Assembly: GCA_000242935.3 (NCBI GenBank)
Contig: CP007053.1
Location: forward strand, 1,116,001-1,180,000
From: Opitutaceae bacterium TAV5
Lineage (GTDB): Bacteria > Verrucomicrobiota > Verrucomicrobiia > Opitutales > Opitutaceae
Length of the DNA: 64,000 bases
Direction of reading: 5' to 3'
Positions 34,951-44,091 of the stretch are shown one piece after another; within the stretch, counting starts at the first letter, position 1, and each line of letters starts with the position of its first letter. A program made the translations under genes and the position numbers. The notes beneath the pieces were generated by a model, which searched no databases, had not been told where the DNA came from, and saw nothing but the letters and a program-made list of their open reading frames with translations.

Positions 34951-37900
34951 ATGCCACTCCCGCTTCACCTCCTGCGCCTGTCCGCTTTCCTTTTCACAGG
35001 GCTGACGCTCGCCGCCCAGCCCTACGAGGCCGGCGGGACTTACTACGGGCGCCAGAACTACATCGAGTACCGCGCCGGCAATCTCCCCCTGATTCTCACC
35101 ACCGGTCACGGAGGCGACCGTACTCCGGCGGAGATTCCCGACCGCACCTGGGGCACCCTGGTCACCGACACCAACACCCGCGAGCTCGCCATCGCCTGCT
35201 ACGACGAGATCGTAGCCCGCACCGGCCGCTACCCGCATCTCGTCATCTCCCACCTCAACCGCACCAAGCTCGACCCCAACCGCGACATCGTCGAGGGCGC
35301 CCAGGGCAACGCCCCGGCGGAGCAGGCCTGGAACGAGTTTCACAACTTCATCGCCGCCGCCCGCGCCTCCGCCGAATCCGCATACGGATTCGGCCACGTC
35401 ATGGATATCCACGGCCACGGACACACCATCGGTCGCCTCGAACTCGGCTATGCCCTCGGCGCCAGCCAGCTCAACCGGACCGATGCCGTGCTCAACAATC
35501 CCGGCTACGCCTGGATGAGCACCTTCCGCACGCTGGCGCTCCTGCGGCCCGGCGTGCCGTTTTCCGACCTGATCCGCGGCGAGCGCAGCCTCGGGGATCT
35601 CTTCAACCTGCGCAGCGTTCCCGCCTGGCCCTCACCCCAGTACCCCGTCATCGGCGACGAGCTTTTCTTCGACGGCGGCTACATCGTCCGCAGCCATACC
35701 TGCCTCCTCGACAACAGCACCGTCAACGGCGTGCAGATCGAGACCCACTACGGCGTCCGCAGCTCCGCCTCCACCCGCGCCACCTTCGCCTCCCGCTTCG
35801 CCAACGTCCTCCAGCCGTATCTCTGGTACAACTACGGATTCGACCTCGGCACGATTTCCCTCGCCCGCATCACGCCCCCTGCCAACAGCCTGCTCGTTCG
35901 CGGCGGCGGCAGCCTCGCGCTCACCGTCAGGCGCACCGGCTATCTCGGCCTCTCCAGCACGCTCGCGCTCTCTTTCGGCGGCACCGCCGTCCGGGGCGCG
36001 GGCGGCGACTACACCGCCTCGGTCTCCACGCTCTATTTCCCCGCCGACGAGGACACCGCCACCCTCACCCTCGCGCCCGCTGCCGCCGGCCCCGTATTCG
36101 GCGACCGCACCCTCGAAATCGCCCTCGCGCCGAGCGCCACCCAGAGCGCCGATCTCACCCCGCTGGTGCTCACCCTGAGCGACGGCCTCAGCCAGATCGT
36201 ACGAGTCTCGTCGCCCGCCGGCTCTGTCGCCGAACCGGCCGGCGCCGTCACCTTCCGCCTCACCCGCACCCGGACCGACGACACCCTCACCGTGCCTCTC
36301 GCCTGGTCCGGCACCGCCATCACCGGCACCGATTACGAGGATCCTCCCGCCACGGCCGTCTTCCCCGCCGGGGCGGACAGCGTCGATGTCACCGTGCCGC
36401 TCGTCAACGACGGCCGCGCGGAACCGGACAAGACCCTCGTCCTCTCGATCGGCACCCCTTCCGCAGGCCTCGCCGGCCATCCCTCGTCCGCCAGCGTCCG
36501 CCTGCTCGACGACGACCGCCCCGCCGGCCTCGCCCTCTGGCTGCGCGGCGATCTCGACGGCAACATCGCGCCCGACAGTTCCGACTACCGCCGCCACGCC
36601 ACCACCCTGCCCGCCAACGGCCCCTCCTCGAACGGCCCCGTCCCGTCCGCAACCGACGGAGACGACTCGCCCGCCATCGTCTTCGACGGCGTCGACGACA
36701 CCCTCGCCCTGCCCCGCTTCACCCTCGATCCCGACGGCGCCTTTACCCTCGCCTTTCACTTCCGTCTCGATGCCGGCGGCACGATCAGCAGCAAAAACCT
36801 CTTTTCGTACGGCACCCGCGGAGAATCCGGCTCGCTCCATCTCTACCTCGCCACCACCAACGTCGCCAACGGCACCGTCTCGCTCCGCACCAGCCTGGGC
36901 GGCCTCTCCGCCAACGCCCTCGACGTGCCCCTCACCAGCCCGCAAACGTGGCAGGACGGCGTCTGGCGCCACTACGCCCTCGCCGTTGCGGCGGACGGTT
37001 CGGCCCGCGTCTACATCGACGGCCAACTCATGCGCACCGCCACCGGTCGCTCCGGCCGGCTTTCCCCGGACGAACTGGCCTGGTTTGGCTGGAGGCCGGC
37101 GTCGGGCAACTCCACCAGCTTCCTCGCCGGCACCTTGCGCGACATCCGGCTCTACGACCACGCCCTCCCCGCAACCGGCATCCCCGCCCTCGCCACCGGC
37201 CGCCAGACCTGGGCCGGATGGCTTGCCGAAAAGTATCCGGACACCACCTCCCTGCCGTCCGTGGAACCCGCCGATGGCGACCTCTCCCCGCTGCTCCGTT
37301 ACGCGCTCGGCGGCGACCCAGTCCGGGCGACTCCCCTTCCCGGTTACAAGGTCTGGCTGGAAAACGACCGCCTGCGCCTGCGCTTCCTGCGCGAGACCAC
37401 GGCCTCCGATCTTTCCTGGACAGTCGAGGCCTCCGCCGACGCGGCCGGCCCCTGGACGCCTCTCGCCCGTCGTACCTCTTCGGATACAGACTGGCAGGTG
37501 CTTGCAGCCGGCGCCTCCGTGACCGAATCCGGCGGCCGGGTTGTCGTCACCGACAGCGTCTCCGCCGGCAGCCTCCCCCGCCGCTTCCTCCGCGTGGTCG
37601 TCGCCGTATCCGGGACGACCACCGCCAGCGTGGCCACCACCCCGGCCGGCATGATGTCGTTTTCTGTCCCCGCTCCGCTTCCCGGGCAGGCGGAGTCCTG
37701 GGCTTACAACGCCATTTCGCTGGCCAAGCCGGTCTCGGCCAGCGGCCGCATCTCCGCCATCACGGTGCGAGATGGTCTCACCCTTCTGACCGACGACACC
37801 GCCGGCTGGTCCGATAACAGCTACAACTCCGCCCCCGGATCCCGTTACTCCACCCATTATCTCGAGCTGGTCACCGGTCCCGCCCGCGGAATGATCGCCG

Positions 37901-38604
37901 ACATCGTCGCCACATCGGGCGCGGAGCATACCCTCACCCTTGACGGCGACCTCGGAAATGCGGACCTCGCCGGCAGCATTTACCGGATTCGTGAACACTG
38001 GACACTCGCCAATCTTTTCGGAGCCGACAATCCTCCCGGCCTGAGCCGCGGCTCCATCCTGAATGCCGACCTGGTCAGCCTCTGGTCAGGCAGCTCGTAT
38101 AATGTTTTCTATTACAGAGAAACTTCCACCGGCCAGGGTTGGCGCAATGCGGCCAATGTTTCTGTAAACGAATCGGGCGTCGTCATCTACCCCGACCAAG
38201 GCGTGTTTTTCACTCGTCGCGGCTCCACGGCCCTGCATCTCCGCTATGTCGGCGAAATTCGTCACGAACCGTTTTCCGTGCGGATCGAACCCGGATTCAA
38301 CCTCATATCGGCCCTGGCTGCCCGCGACATCACGCTGGCCGAATCCGGCCTGTTCACCGGCTCTCCGGAAACCGGCCTGAAAGCGGGGGCGACGGTCACG
38401 GCCGACACCGTCGCCGTGTGGGACGGAGCCTCTTTTCAGGTCTATTATGTAAGATCGACCGCAGCCGGACTTCAGGGCTGGCGCCGGGCAGACAACGTTT
38501 CCATCGACGCCTCCGGCGCCCTGATCCCTGCCGGCGCGGCGATCATCATCACGCGCCAGCCCGATCTCTCCGGCTTCTTCTGGAACCGGCCCGACATTCA
38601 GTAA
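34951..38604 (+). CDS. Large secreted multidomain protein: N-formylglutamate amidohydrolase-like, Calx-beta, LamG, TIGR02597-like
   Basis: The 1217-aa product has a signal peptide (LLRLSAFLFTGLTLAAQ). Residues ~20-300 resemble N-formylglutamate amidohydrolase/metallo-peptidase-like folds (LTTGHGGDRTP, VISHLNRTKLDPNRDI, VMDIHGHGH). Then come a Calx-beta-type module (~415-525, VAEPAGAVTFRLTRT ... PDKTLVLSIG), a LamG/concanavalin-like module (~528-750, LWLRGDLDGNIAPDSSDY, FTLAFHFRLD) and a C-terminal region (~890-1217) like the TIGR02597 family of Verrucomicrobia. It has no PEP-CTERM itself, but the next gene does. It probably acts on peptide- or glycan-linked material outside the cell; the substrate is unknown. 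Modules were identified by eye. Confidence 0.8.
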   Translation: MPLPLHLLRLSAFLFTGLTLAAQPYEAGGTYYGRQNYIEYRAGNLPLILTTGHGGDRTPAEIPDRTWGTLVTDTNTRELAIACYDEIVARTGRYPHLVISHLNRTKLDPNRDIVEGAQGNAPAEQAWNEFHNFIAAARASAESAYGFGHVMDIHGHGHTIGRLELGYALGASQLNRTDAVLNNPGYAWMSTFRTLALLRPGVPFSDLIRGERSLGDLFNLRSVPAWPSPQYPVIGDELFFDGGYIVRSHTCLLDNSTVNGVQIETHYGVRSSASTRATFASRFANVLQPYLWYNYGFDLGTISLARITPPANSLLVRGGGSLALTVRRTGYLGLSSTLALSFGGTAVRGAGGDYTASVSTLYFPADEDTATLTLAPAAAGPVFGDRTLEIALAPSATQSADLTPLVLTLSDGLSQIVRVSSPAGSVAEPAGAVTFRLTRTRTDDTLTVPLAWSGTAITGTDYEDPPATAVFPAGADSVDVTVPLVNDGRAEPDKTLVLSIGTPSAGLAGHPSSASVRLLDDDRPAGLALWLRGDLDGNIAPDSSDYRRHATTLPANGPSSNGPVPSATDGDDSPAIVFDGVDDTLALPRFTLDPDGAFTLAFHFRLDAGGTISSKNLFSYGTRGESGSLHLYLATTNVANGTVSLRTSLGGLSANALDVPLTSPQTWQDGVWRHYALAVAADGSARVYIDGQLMRTATGRSGRLSPDELAWFGWRPASGNSTSFLAGTLRDIRLYDHALPATGIPALATGRQTWAGWLAEKYPDTTSLPSVEPADGDLSPLLRYALGGDPVRATPLPGYKVWLENDRLRLRFLRETTASDLSWTVEASADAAGPWTPLARRTSSDTDWQVLAAGASVTESGGRVVVTDSVSAGSLPRRFLRVVVAVSGTTTASVATTPAGMMSFSVPAPLPGQAESWAYNAISLAKPVSASGRISAITVRDGLTLLTDDTAGWSDNSYNSAPGSRYSTHYLELVTGPARGMIADIVATSGAEHTLTLDGDLGNADLAGSIYRIREHWTLANLFGADNPPGLSRGSILNADLVSLWSGSSYNVFYYRETSTGQGWRNAANVSVNESGVVIYPDQGVFFTRRGSTALHLRYVGEIRHEPFSVRIEPGFNLISALAARDITLAESGLFTGSPETGLKAGATVTADTVAVWDGASFQVYYVRSTAAGLQGWRRADNVSIDASGALIPAGAAIIITRQPDLSGFFWNRPDIQ

Positions 38605-38621
38605 CACAAAAATAACTACAC

Positions 38622-39245
38622 ATGAAAACATCCGCCTTCTTTTTTCTGAAAACAGGCCTGTTACTTGCCGGTCTCCTTTACGCTCTTTCCGCGCAGGCCC
38701 AAATCAACGTCTTCTGGGGAAACTCTGCCGAAACCGTCATGATCGTCGACTCCTCCGGAAACGCGATGCCGGAAGGCTCCCTCATTTATCTCGGTATTTT
38801 TTCCGAAAATACGGACTTCGGCGAACACGGAACCGACCTGACCTACCTTCTGGATCATTTCACCCTGCTGGCGAGTTCGGCCATCGGAGACGGCGGTTAT
38901 GACGGCATTGACGGCTATTTTTCTGCGAGTGCTATTCTTTCCGAAACAAGCACGCAGCTCAGCTACTGGATCTTCAATTCCGGCGACATCGCCAGCGCCA
39001 CCGAATGGAGCGTGACGAGCAGCGCATTGTGGACCACGCCCGCCAGCATACAAAGCATCCTGACAACGGATCTCGGCCAGCTCACGACCGGCGATGTTCT
39101 TGTCGGCATCCTCGACGTCGCGAACGGCCTCCTCAAGACCGCCGCAGGCTCCGCCGTTCCCGAGCCGTTCGCCTTCGCGGCGCTGGCGGGACTGGCCGGC
39201 CTGGCCTTTGCCGCCGCCCGGCGCAAGCCCGGGTCACAGGTATGA
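38622..39245 (+). CDS. PEP-CTERM sorting-domain protein
   Basis: The 207-aa product has a signal peptide (FFFLKTGLLLAGLLYALSAQAQ) and a C-terminal VPEP motif followed by a hydrophobic helix (FAFAALAGLAGLAFAAA) and Arg-rich end, the signal processed by exosortase. The body is a compact, Ser/Thr/Asp-rich domain of unknown fold. It lies 17 bases after the giant secreted protein, so the two are probably cotranscribed and may interact at the cell surface. No exosortase gene is in the window. Confidence 0.88.
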   Translation: MKTSAFFFLKTGLLLAGLLYALSAQAQINVFWGNSAETVMIVDSSGNAMPEGSLIYLGIFSENTDFGEHGTDLTYLLDHFTLLASSAIGDGGYDGIDGYFSASAILSETSTQLSYWIFNSGDIASATEWSVTSSALWTTPASIQSILTTDLGQLTTGDVLVGILDVANGLLKTAAGSAVPEPFAFAALAGLAGLAFAAARRKPGSQV

Positions 39246-39276
39246 CGCAGGATATACGCCGGCCTGCTTCGACGCG

Positions 39277-40230
39277 CTAGTGCTGTTCCCGGTACCACGC
39301 CAGCGTCTCGGCCAGACCACGGTCGAGATCGTAGCCCGGCGTCCAGCCGGCGGCGAGGAGCTTTTCGGCGGAGGCCCGCGAATGCCGGACGTCGCCGGGC
39401 CGGGGCGCTTCGTGGACGATGCGGCTGGCGCTGCCGGTCTGCGCAATGATGCGCTGCGCCAGTTCCAGAATCGTCAGGCTGCCGCCGTAACCGACATTAA
39501 AAACGCCCGTCAGCCCCGCCGTCCGGGCAGCGAAGAGATTGGCCGCCACCACGTCGCGCACGTAAACGAAATCGCGCGTCTGGCCGCCGTCACCGTGGAT
39601 CGCCACCGGCTGGCCGGCGAGCGCGCGGCGGATGAAGATCGGCACGGCCGCCGCGTAGGCGCTGTTCGGGTTCTGGCGCGGACCGAAGACGTTGAAATAC
39701 CGCAGGCTCGCCGTCTCGATGCGGCCGGCGGCGGCGAAGAGCGCGCAGTAATATTCGCCGTCGAGCTTGGTGATCGCGTAGGGGCTTTTCGGGGCCGGGC
39801 GCATGTCCTCGCGCTTGGGCACTTCGGGATCGTCGCCGTAAATCGCGGCGGAGCTGGAAAGCACGAGCTTGCGCGCGCCGGCGGCGGCCGCCTCCTCCAG
39901 GACCGTGAGCAGGCCGGTGACGTTGAGCGTCACGCATTCGTGGATACGCTCCATCGACTCGGGCACGCTGACGAGCGCGGCGAGGTGAAACACGGCGTCG
40001 CAGCCCTGCACCGCGTCGCGTACCGTCGCCCGGTCGGTGATGCAGCCGCGCACCAGCCGCACACCGGGTGCGGGCAAACCGGCGAGGTTGTCCGGACTGC
40101 CGGTGCGGAAATTGTCGAGCACCACGACTTCCGTGCCGGCTTCGAGCAGCGTGCGGACGAGGTGCCCGCCGATAAAACCGGCGCCGCCGGTGACGAGGGC
40201 TTTGCGAAGGCGGGGAGAGATGGATGACAT
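39277..40230 (-). CDS. NAD-dependent sugar epimerase/dehydratase
   Basis: The 317-aa protein is an extended SDR: nucleotide loop VTGGAGFIGGHLV (residues ~13-25), VVVLDNFRTGSPDNL, Ser-Ser-Ala catalytic region LVLSSSAAIYGDD, the YAITK active-site pair, and FNVFGPRQNPNSAYAAAVPIF. It is closest in look to UDP-glucose/galacturonate 4-epimerases, acting on a nucleotide sugar for surface polysaccharide. ATG 40230 (MSSISPRLRKALVTGG) is the best start; the longer frame runs into the upstream repeat. It is convergent with the PEP-CTERM gene. Confidence 0.93.
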   Translation of the reverse strand: MSSISPRLRKALVTGGAGFIGGHLVRTLLEAGTEVVVLDNFRTGSPDNLAGLPAPGVRLVRGCITDRATVRDAVQGCDAVFHLAALVSVPESMERIHECVTLNVTGLLTVLEEAAAAGARKLVLSSSAAIYGDDPEVPKREDMRPAPKSPYAITKLDGEYYCALFAAAGRIETASLRYFNVFGPRQNPNSAYAAAVPIFIRRALAGQPVAIHGDGGQTRDFVYVRDVVAANLFAARTAGLTGVFNVGYGGSLTILELAQRIIAQTGSASRIVHEAPRPGDVRHSRASAEKLLAAGWTPGYDLDRGLAETLAWYREQH

Positions 40231-40261
40231 AGAGCGGTTCAAATAAAACTGTAGTCGTTTT

Positions 40262-40350
40262 TTAACCACGGATTTCGCGGATTATCACGGATTCAAACCA
40301 TGCCTTGCCGCTTCCTCCTTATCCGTGTGCATCCGTGATATCCGTGGTTC
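40262..40350. repeat. ACGGAT-type inverted repeat (empty copy)
   Basis: The left arm starts TTAACCACGGATTTCGCGG and the right arm is the opposite strand ending ATATCCGTGGTTC. Units of ~9-10 nt carry CGGAT. Only ~25 bases lie between the arms, in contrast to 49143-49686 where a gene is enclosed. Confidence 0.88.
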
Positions 40351-40489
40351 TGTTTTCAGGATCCTGTACGGCTACAATTTTTAAAAAAATGCTTTAAAGA
40401 GATTTTAAAAAAATGTTTTTGAACAGAAGCCTGATTGCCCGCGGGGCGCGGGAATGCCGGGATCAACGTGTGATAAAGGAATTTAAAAA

Positions 40490-40642
40490 TTGAACAGAAG
40501 ATAACGAAGGGAACGAAGATTCGCTGGAGGCTGGCAGGGAGGTTAAGCGAAAGAAATATTTTCTGTTTTGGAAAAAACCACGGATCCGGGATGGGTTACG
40601 AGAACCGGAATATCTTTGTTCCCTTCGTTATCTTCTGTTCAA
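40490..40642. repeat. GAACAGAAG-type inverted repeat (copy 1)
   Basis: Arms 40490-40519 and 40613-40642 match at 29 of 30 positions (TTGAACAGAAGATAACGAAG...). The arms consist of 9-nt units (GAAGATAAC, GAAGGGAAC, GAAGA). The centre differs from that of the copies at 44092 and 47623. The right arm runs past the end of the sugar-kinase gene by four bases. Confidence 0.88.
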
Positions 40643-41787
40643 TTATCAGAGGGCTCCTTCAGCTTTCCCCACGTTTCCCCGATGATCTGCCGGAACGCAT
40701 CGGCCTGCGCCTCGAGGCTGCGCAGGAGAGCGAACTGGTTGCGGGCGCGGTCGAGGTTGTGATGCGGGCGTTTCGTTTTGAAATAGACGTCGCCTTGCAG
40801 GTAGTCCGTGAGGAAACGGATGCCGACCTCGTACGTCATGACCTGGCCGCCGGTCACGAGGTGGGCGCGTTCGGTGTCGTTGAGCGCCGCGCCGGCTCCG
40901 GCGAGAAAACCTTCGGCGAGCGCGACAAAAATTTCCGGGCGGGCGACCACGAGCGCGAGATCCGTCTCGTCTTCCAGGGCGGCGTTGGTCGCGGTGCGCA
41001 CCATGTCGCCGAAATCGTAGAGCGAAAGGCCGGGCATGACCGTATCCAGATCGATCACACAGACGCCCTCGCCGGTGGCGTTGTCGAGCATGACGTTGTT
41101 GAGCTTGGTGTCGTTGTGCGTGACGCGCTCCGGCACGAGGCCGGCGGCGAGCAGGTCGGTGAGGCGGCGCGAGAGCGGTTCGCGGCTGCGGGCAAAGGCG
41201 ATTTCTTCCGCGACCGAAGCGGCGCGCCCGGCGGTGTCGGCGGCGATGGCGGCTTCCAGCGCGGCGTAGCGGCGGGGCGTGTCGTGAAACCCGGGGATCG
41301 TCTCGCGCAGACGCCCGCCAGGCAGATCGGCGAGCAGGCGCTGGAATTCCCCGAACGCGCAGGCGGCGGTGCGCGCCTGGGCGGGCGTTTCGATCTTGTC
41401 GTAAGTGAGCGCGTTTTCGATGAACAGGTAGGCGCGCCACCAGGCTCCGTAGTCGTCGCGCACATACGGCCGGCCGTCGCGTCCGGGGACGACCGTGAGC
41501 GCGCGACGCGAGGCGTCGGCCGCGCCGCCGGCGGCCAGGCGCGCCTGCTGGTGGGTGGTGACGCGCGTGATGTTGTCCATCAGCGCCGGGACGTCGGTGA
41601 AGATGCGGTGGTTGATCCGCTGCCAGATGTAGCGGACCGGCGCGCCGGCCTGCGAAACGGTCACGGCAAACGTGTCGTTGATGTGACCCGATCCGTACGG
41701 GACGGCGGCCACCACTTCTCCATAAAGTGCGAAGCGGTGACCGAGGGTCGCGAATCCGGAAAGCGGCGGGAGGGTGGTAGCGGACAT
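40639..41787 (-). CDS. Sugar kinase of the aminoglycoside-phosphotransferase fold (NahK-like)
   Basis: The 382-aa protein carries the APH-type catalytic loop THNDTKLNNVML and the metal-binding VIDLDTVMPG, with an N-terminal lobe AAVPYGSGHINDTF. Together with the adjacent nucleotidyltransferase this matches the pairing of N-acetylhexosamine 1-kinase with a sugar-1-phosphate nucleotidyltransferase, so it probably makes a sugar-1-phosphate. It is 10 bases downstream of that gene on the same strand. ATG 41787 (MSATTLPPLSG) is preferred because the frame upstream overlaps the neighbouring gene. The exact sugar is unknown. Confidence 0.86.
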   Translation of the reverse strand: MSATTLPPLSGFATLGHRFALYGEVVAAVPYGSGHINDTFAVTVSQAGAPVRYIWQRINHRIFTDVPALMDNITRVTTHQQARLAAGGAADASRRALTVVPGRDGRPYVRDDYGAWWRAYLFIENALTYDKIETPAQARTAACAFGEFQRLLADLPGGRLRETIPGFHDTPRRYAALEAAIAADTAGRAASVAEEIAFARSREPLSRRLTDLLAAGLVPERVTHNDTKLNNVMLDNATGEGVCVIDLDTVMPGLSLYDFGDMVRTATNAALEDETDLALVVARPEIFVALAEGFLAGAGAALNDTERAHLVTGGQVMTYEVGIRFLTDYLQGDVYFKTKRPHHNLDRARNQFALLRSLEAQADAFRQIIGETWGKLKEPSDN

Positions 41788-41797
41788 GGTGATTTCC

Positions 41798-42697
41798 TCA
41801 GTGCCACAGCGGCGACGGGTAATCGTCCGCGGCGACGAGCGCGGCGATGGAGGCCTGCACGCGGGGTTTGTCCTCGCGGTAAGTGACGCCGAACCACTGG
41901 CTCCCGGTCGGCAGCACCCGCACGCGGGCGGAGCCGGCGCGGAGCAGGTCGTTGACGGCGAAAGGCAGATAAAACTCGGTTTTTTCGTCGCCACCGTGTT
42001 TTTGGAGAAACGTTCGCCAGCACGCGTCGAGTTGCGGCAGGAAGGCCGGCGTGAAACCCCAGCAGTTCATCGACACGATGGTCGCGGGCCTGTACTTCGC
42101 ATCCGCCCCCGGGCCGACCTCGGCCGCCAGAATGCCGGTGTGCTCCTCGATCCCGGCAAGCAGCCCGTGTGTATCCACCTCGCAAACACCGCGCGAGACG
42201 GCGCCGTGCTCGGACAGCGTGTTGGCCAGGGAAAAACCCACCATCGCGTATTCGGGCGGTGTCGCCGTCGCCGCCCCGGCGGCCCGCAGGAAGGCGGCGA
42301 GACGGGCGAACGAGTCGGCGCCGTAAAAATCGTCGGCGTTGACCACCGCAAATGCGTCGTCCCCCAGCGCCTCGCGCGCGCACCACACCGCGTGACCGGT
42401 GCCCCAGGGTTTGGTCCTGCCGGCGGGAACCGTGTGGCCGGCGGGCAACGCGTCGAGCGACTGAAACACGTAGTCCACCCGGATGCTTCCGGCAAAACGC
42501 GCGCCGACCGATGCGCGAAACGCCTCCTCGAAATCGCGCCGGATGACGAACAGCACGCGGTCGAAGCCCGCGCGAATCGCGTCGTACACCGAATAATCGA
42601 GCACCGTTTCGCCGGCCGGCCCCATGGGATCGACCTGCTTGAGCCCGCCGTAACGGGAACCCATGCCCGCGGCCAGAACGAGGAGAGTGAGTTGCAT
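41798..42697 (-). CDS. Sugar-phosphate nucleotidyltransferase
   Basis: The 299-aa protein starts MQLTLLVLAAGMGSRYGGLKQ, the nucleotide-binding signature of NDP-sugar pyrophosphorylases, followed by MGPAGETVLDYSVYDA and the metal-site NADDFYG. This subfamily often accompanies NahK-like kinases. It would convert a sugar-1-phosphate and NTP to an NDP-sugar. It heads a two-gene operon with the kinase and is transcribed divergently from a GntR/LacI-type regulator; a palindrome lies between the two starts. The much longer open frame upstream is a shadow of the regulator gene. Confidence 0.9.
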   Translation of the reverse strand: MQLTLLVLAAGMGSRYGGLKQVDPMGPAGETVLDYSVYDAIRAGFDRVLFVIRRDFEEAFRASVGARFAGSIRVDYVFQSLDALPAGHTVPAGRTKPWGTGHAVWCAREALGDDAFAVVNADDFYGADSFARLAAFLRAAGAATATPPEYAMVGFSLANTLSEHGAVSRGVCEVDTHGLLAGIEEHTGILAAEVGPGADAKYRPATIVSMNCWGFTPAFLPQLDACWRTFLQKHGGDEKTEFYLPFAVNDLLRAGSARVRVLPTGSQWFGVTYREDKPRVQASIAALVAADDYPSPLWH

Positions 42698-42727
42698 GGA
42701 CGCATTGGAAACATATGGAGACCTTGT

Positions 42728-42761
42728 TTGCAACAAAAAATCATGTTGCATATTCGCAACA
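42728..42761. promoter_or_regulatory. Candidate operator between sugar operon and its regulator
   Basis: TGTTGC (42744-42749) and GCAACA (42756-42761) form a perfect 6-bp dyad with a 6-nt spacer. A further TTGCAACA lies at 42728-42735. The sites sit 30-60 bases from the nucleotidyltransferase start and ~60-90 from the regulator start, as expected for a shared control region; binding is inferred. Confidence 0.55.
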
Positions 42762-42820
42762 GACCTGTTGGCTGTTTCACGTTCTTCGGCGGCCTGTCCG
42801 CCTCCCGCTTTTCCAATCCG

Positions 42821-43906
42821 ATGCCGGCTCCCGCTCAAAAATCGAAATCCCGTCAGCGTCTCGAAACGCATGTGCGCGCCTGCATGGAGAGCGAAACATG
42901 GCCCGTGGACCAGCCGTTGCCGACCACGCGCGAGCTGGCGAAAAAATTCGGTCTCTCCGCGGCCACCGCCTTTCGCCTGCTCCAGCGGCTGGCGCAGGAG
43001 GGGCAGGTCTGGCAGCACAGCAGCGGCCGTTTCTACAAGGTCGCCGCGCAGCTGCTGCTCGACCGTCCGCGCCCGGTGGCGTGCCTGATCCGGCGGCTGG
43101 AGCTGTGCAGCGCGCTCTACCGCGAATTGCTCGAAGGCATCAGCGCGGGTTCGGGCGAGGCGCGGCGGGCGATGCTGCTCTGGCACGACGACGTGCTCGT
43201 CAACCATCCCGATCCGGCAAAACCGCCGGTCTTCGCGGGAGCGGCGGCGCAGCGGTTGCTGCTCGACGGTTTTCTGGAACGGCACGGCGCCGATGCGGGC
43301 GGCTTCGTGCTCGATCACCTCTGGGCGGACGCCGTCCTGAAACGCGCCGCCGCCCGGCTCGCGCCCGGCGTGCTTCTCTTCCGCCAGGCGCCGGCGGGCG
43401 TGGCGCTCTCCAACGTGCGCGCCGATTTCGGAGCGGCGGCCACGCAGGCGCTCGCGCACCTGTCGGGGCGCGGTTTCGACCGGATCGTGCCGGTGTCGCC
43501 CTTCGACGGCGACCCGGCGGTGGACGAGTTTTTCGGCGCGCTGGAAAAGGAGGCGCGCGCGCTCGGTTGCGAGGAACGGCTCGCCCCCCGGGTCCACGCC
43601 CGCACGCCGGAGGAACAGGCCGCGCTCGTCGCCGCGCTGCCGAAGAAAAAACGCACAGCGCTGATTGTCCCCGAGGACCATGTGGCGGCGAGCCTGCACG
43701 CGCTCGCGGTCGCGGCGGGGCGCGCCTGCCCGGAGGCAGTCGGCGTGCTTTCCGTCATGGGCACCGATGTCGGCAAGGCCGCCGGCCTGAGCTGCCTCGG
43801 CTTCGATTTTCGCGCCATGGGCCGGGCGGCGGTCTCCCTGCTCGGCGAACCGGAGCCGCGCAGCGTCGTTTTCCCCCCGGTGCTCACGCTCGGCGGCACG
43901 ACGTAA
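42821..43906 (+). CDS. Transcriptional regulator, GntR-type HTH with LacI-like ligand domain
   Basis: The 361-aa protein has an N-terminal winged helix (MESETWPVDQPLPTTRELAKK, LSAATAFRLLQRLAQEGQVW) and a C-terminal region that looks like the periplasmic-binding fold of LacI/GalR repressors (RPRPVACLIRR, GFDRIVPVSPFDGDP, RTALIVPEDHVAASL, GVLSVMGTDVGK). Such hybrids usually sense a sugar. It is divergent from the sugar kinase/nucleotidyltransferase operon, which it probably controls. ATG 42821 is used; an upstream ATG near 42743 would add residues overlapping the likely operator. Confidence 0.85.
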   Translation: MPAPAQKSKSRQRLETHVRACMESETWPVDQPLPTTRELAKKFGLSAATAFRLLQRLAQEGQVWQHSSGRFYKVAAQLLLDRPRPVACLIRRLELCSALYRELLEGISAGSGEARRAMLLWHDDVLVNHPDPAKPPVFAGAAAQRLLLDGFLERHGADAGGFVLDHLWADAVLKRAAARLAPGVLLFRQAPAGVALSNVRADFGAAATQALAHLSGRGFDRIVPVSPFDGDPAVDEFFGALEKEARALGCEERLAPRVHARTPEEQAALVAALPKKKRTALIVPEDHVAASLHALAVAAGRACPEAVGVLSVMGTDVGKAAGLSCLGFDFRAMGRAAVSLLGEPEPRSVVFPPVLTLGGTT

Positions 43907-43926
43907 CGCGAAAATTCCAAGCCCTT

Positions 43927-44045
43927 CAATAGCCACAAAAAACACCAAGGAACACGCCGCGCATGAAACCCTCCATCGCGCTTATGAGCGCACGGGAGAT
44001 TCGCGCCGGGCAGAAGGAAATTGTGTGTTTCTTGTGGCCCTTCCT
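43927..44045. repeat. GCCACAAAAAACACC-type inverted repeat
   Basis: AGCCACAAAAAACACCAAGG near 43930 and TGTGTTTCTTGTGGCCC near 44025-44041 are degenerate reverse complements. No coding signal lies between them. Confidence 0.6.
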
Positions 44046-44091
44046 CCCGTTCCGGAACCGGAGAACAATCACAAAAAGGAATCTCCAGAAA

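Noticed and set aside
35632-37998. 788-aa minus-strand frame opposite the giant secreted protein
   Set aside because: Gly/Ala/Glu-rich shadow of a strong plus-strand gene with signal peptide and domains.
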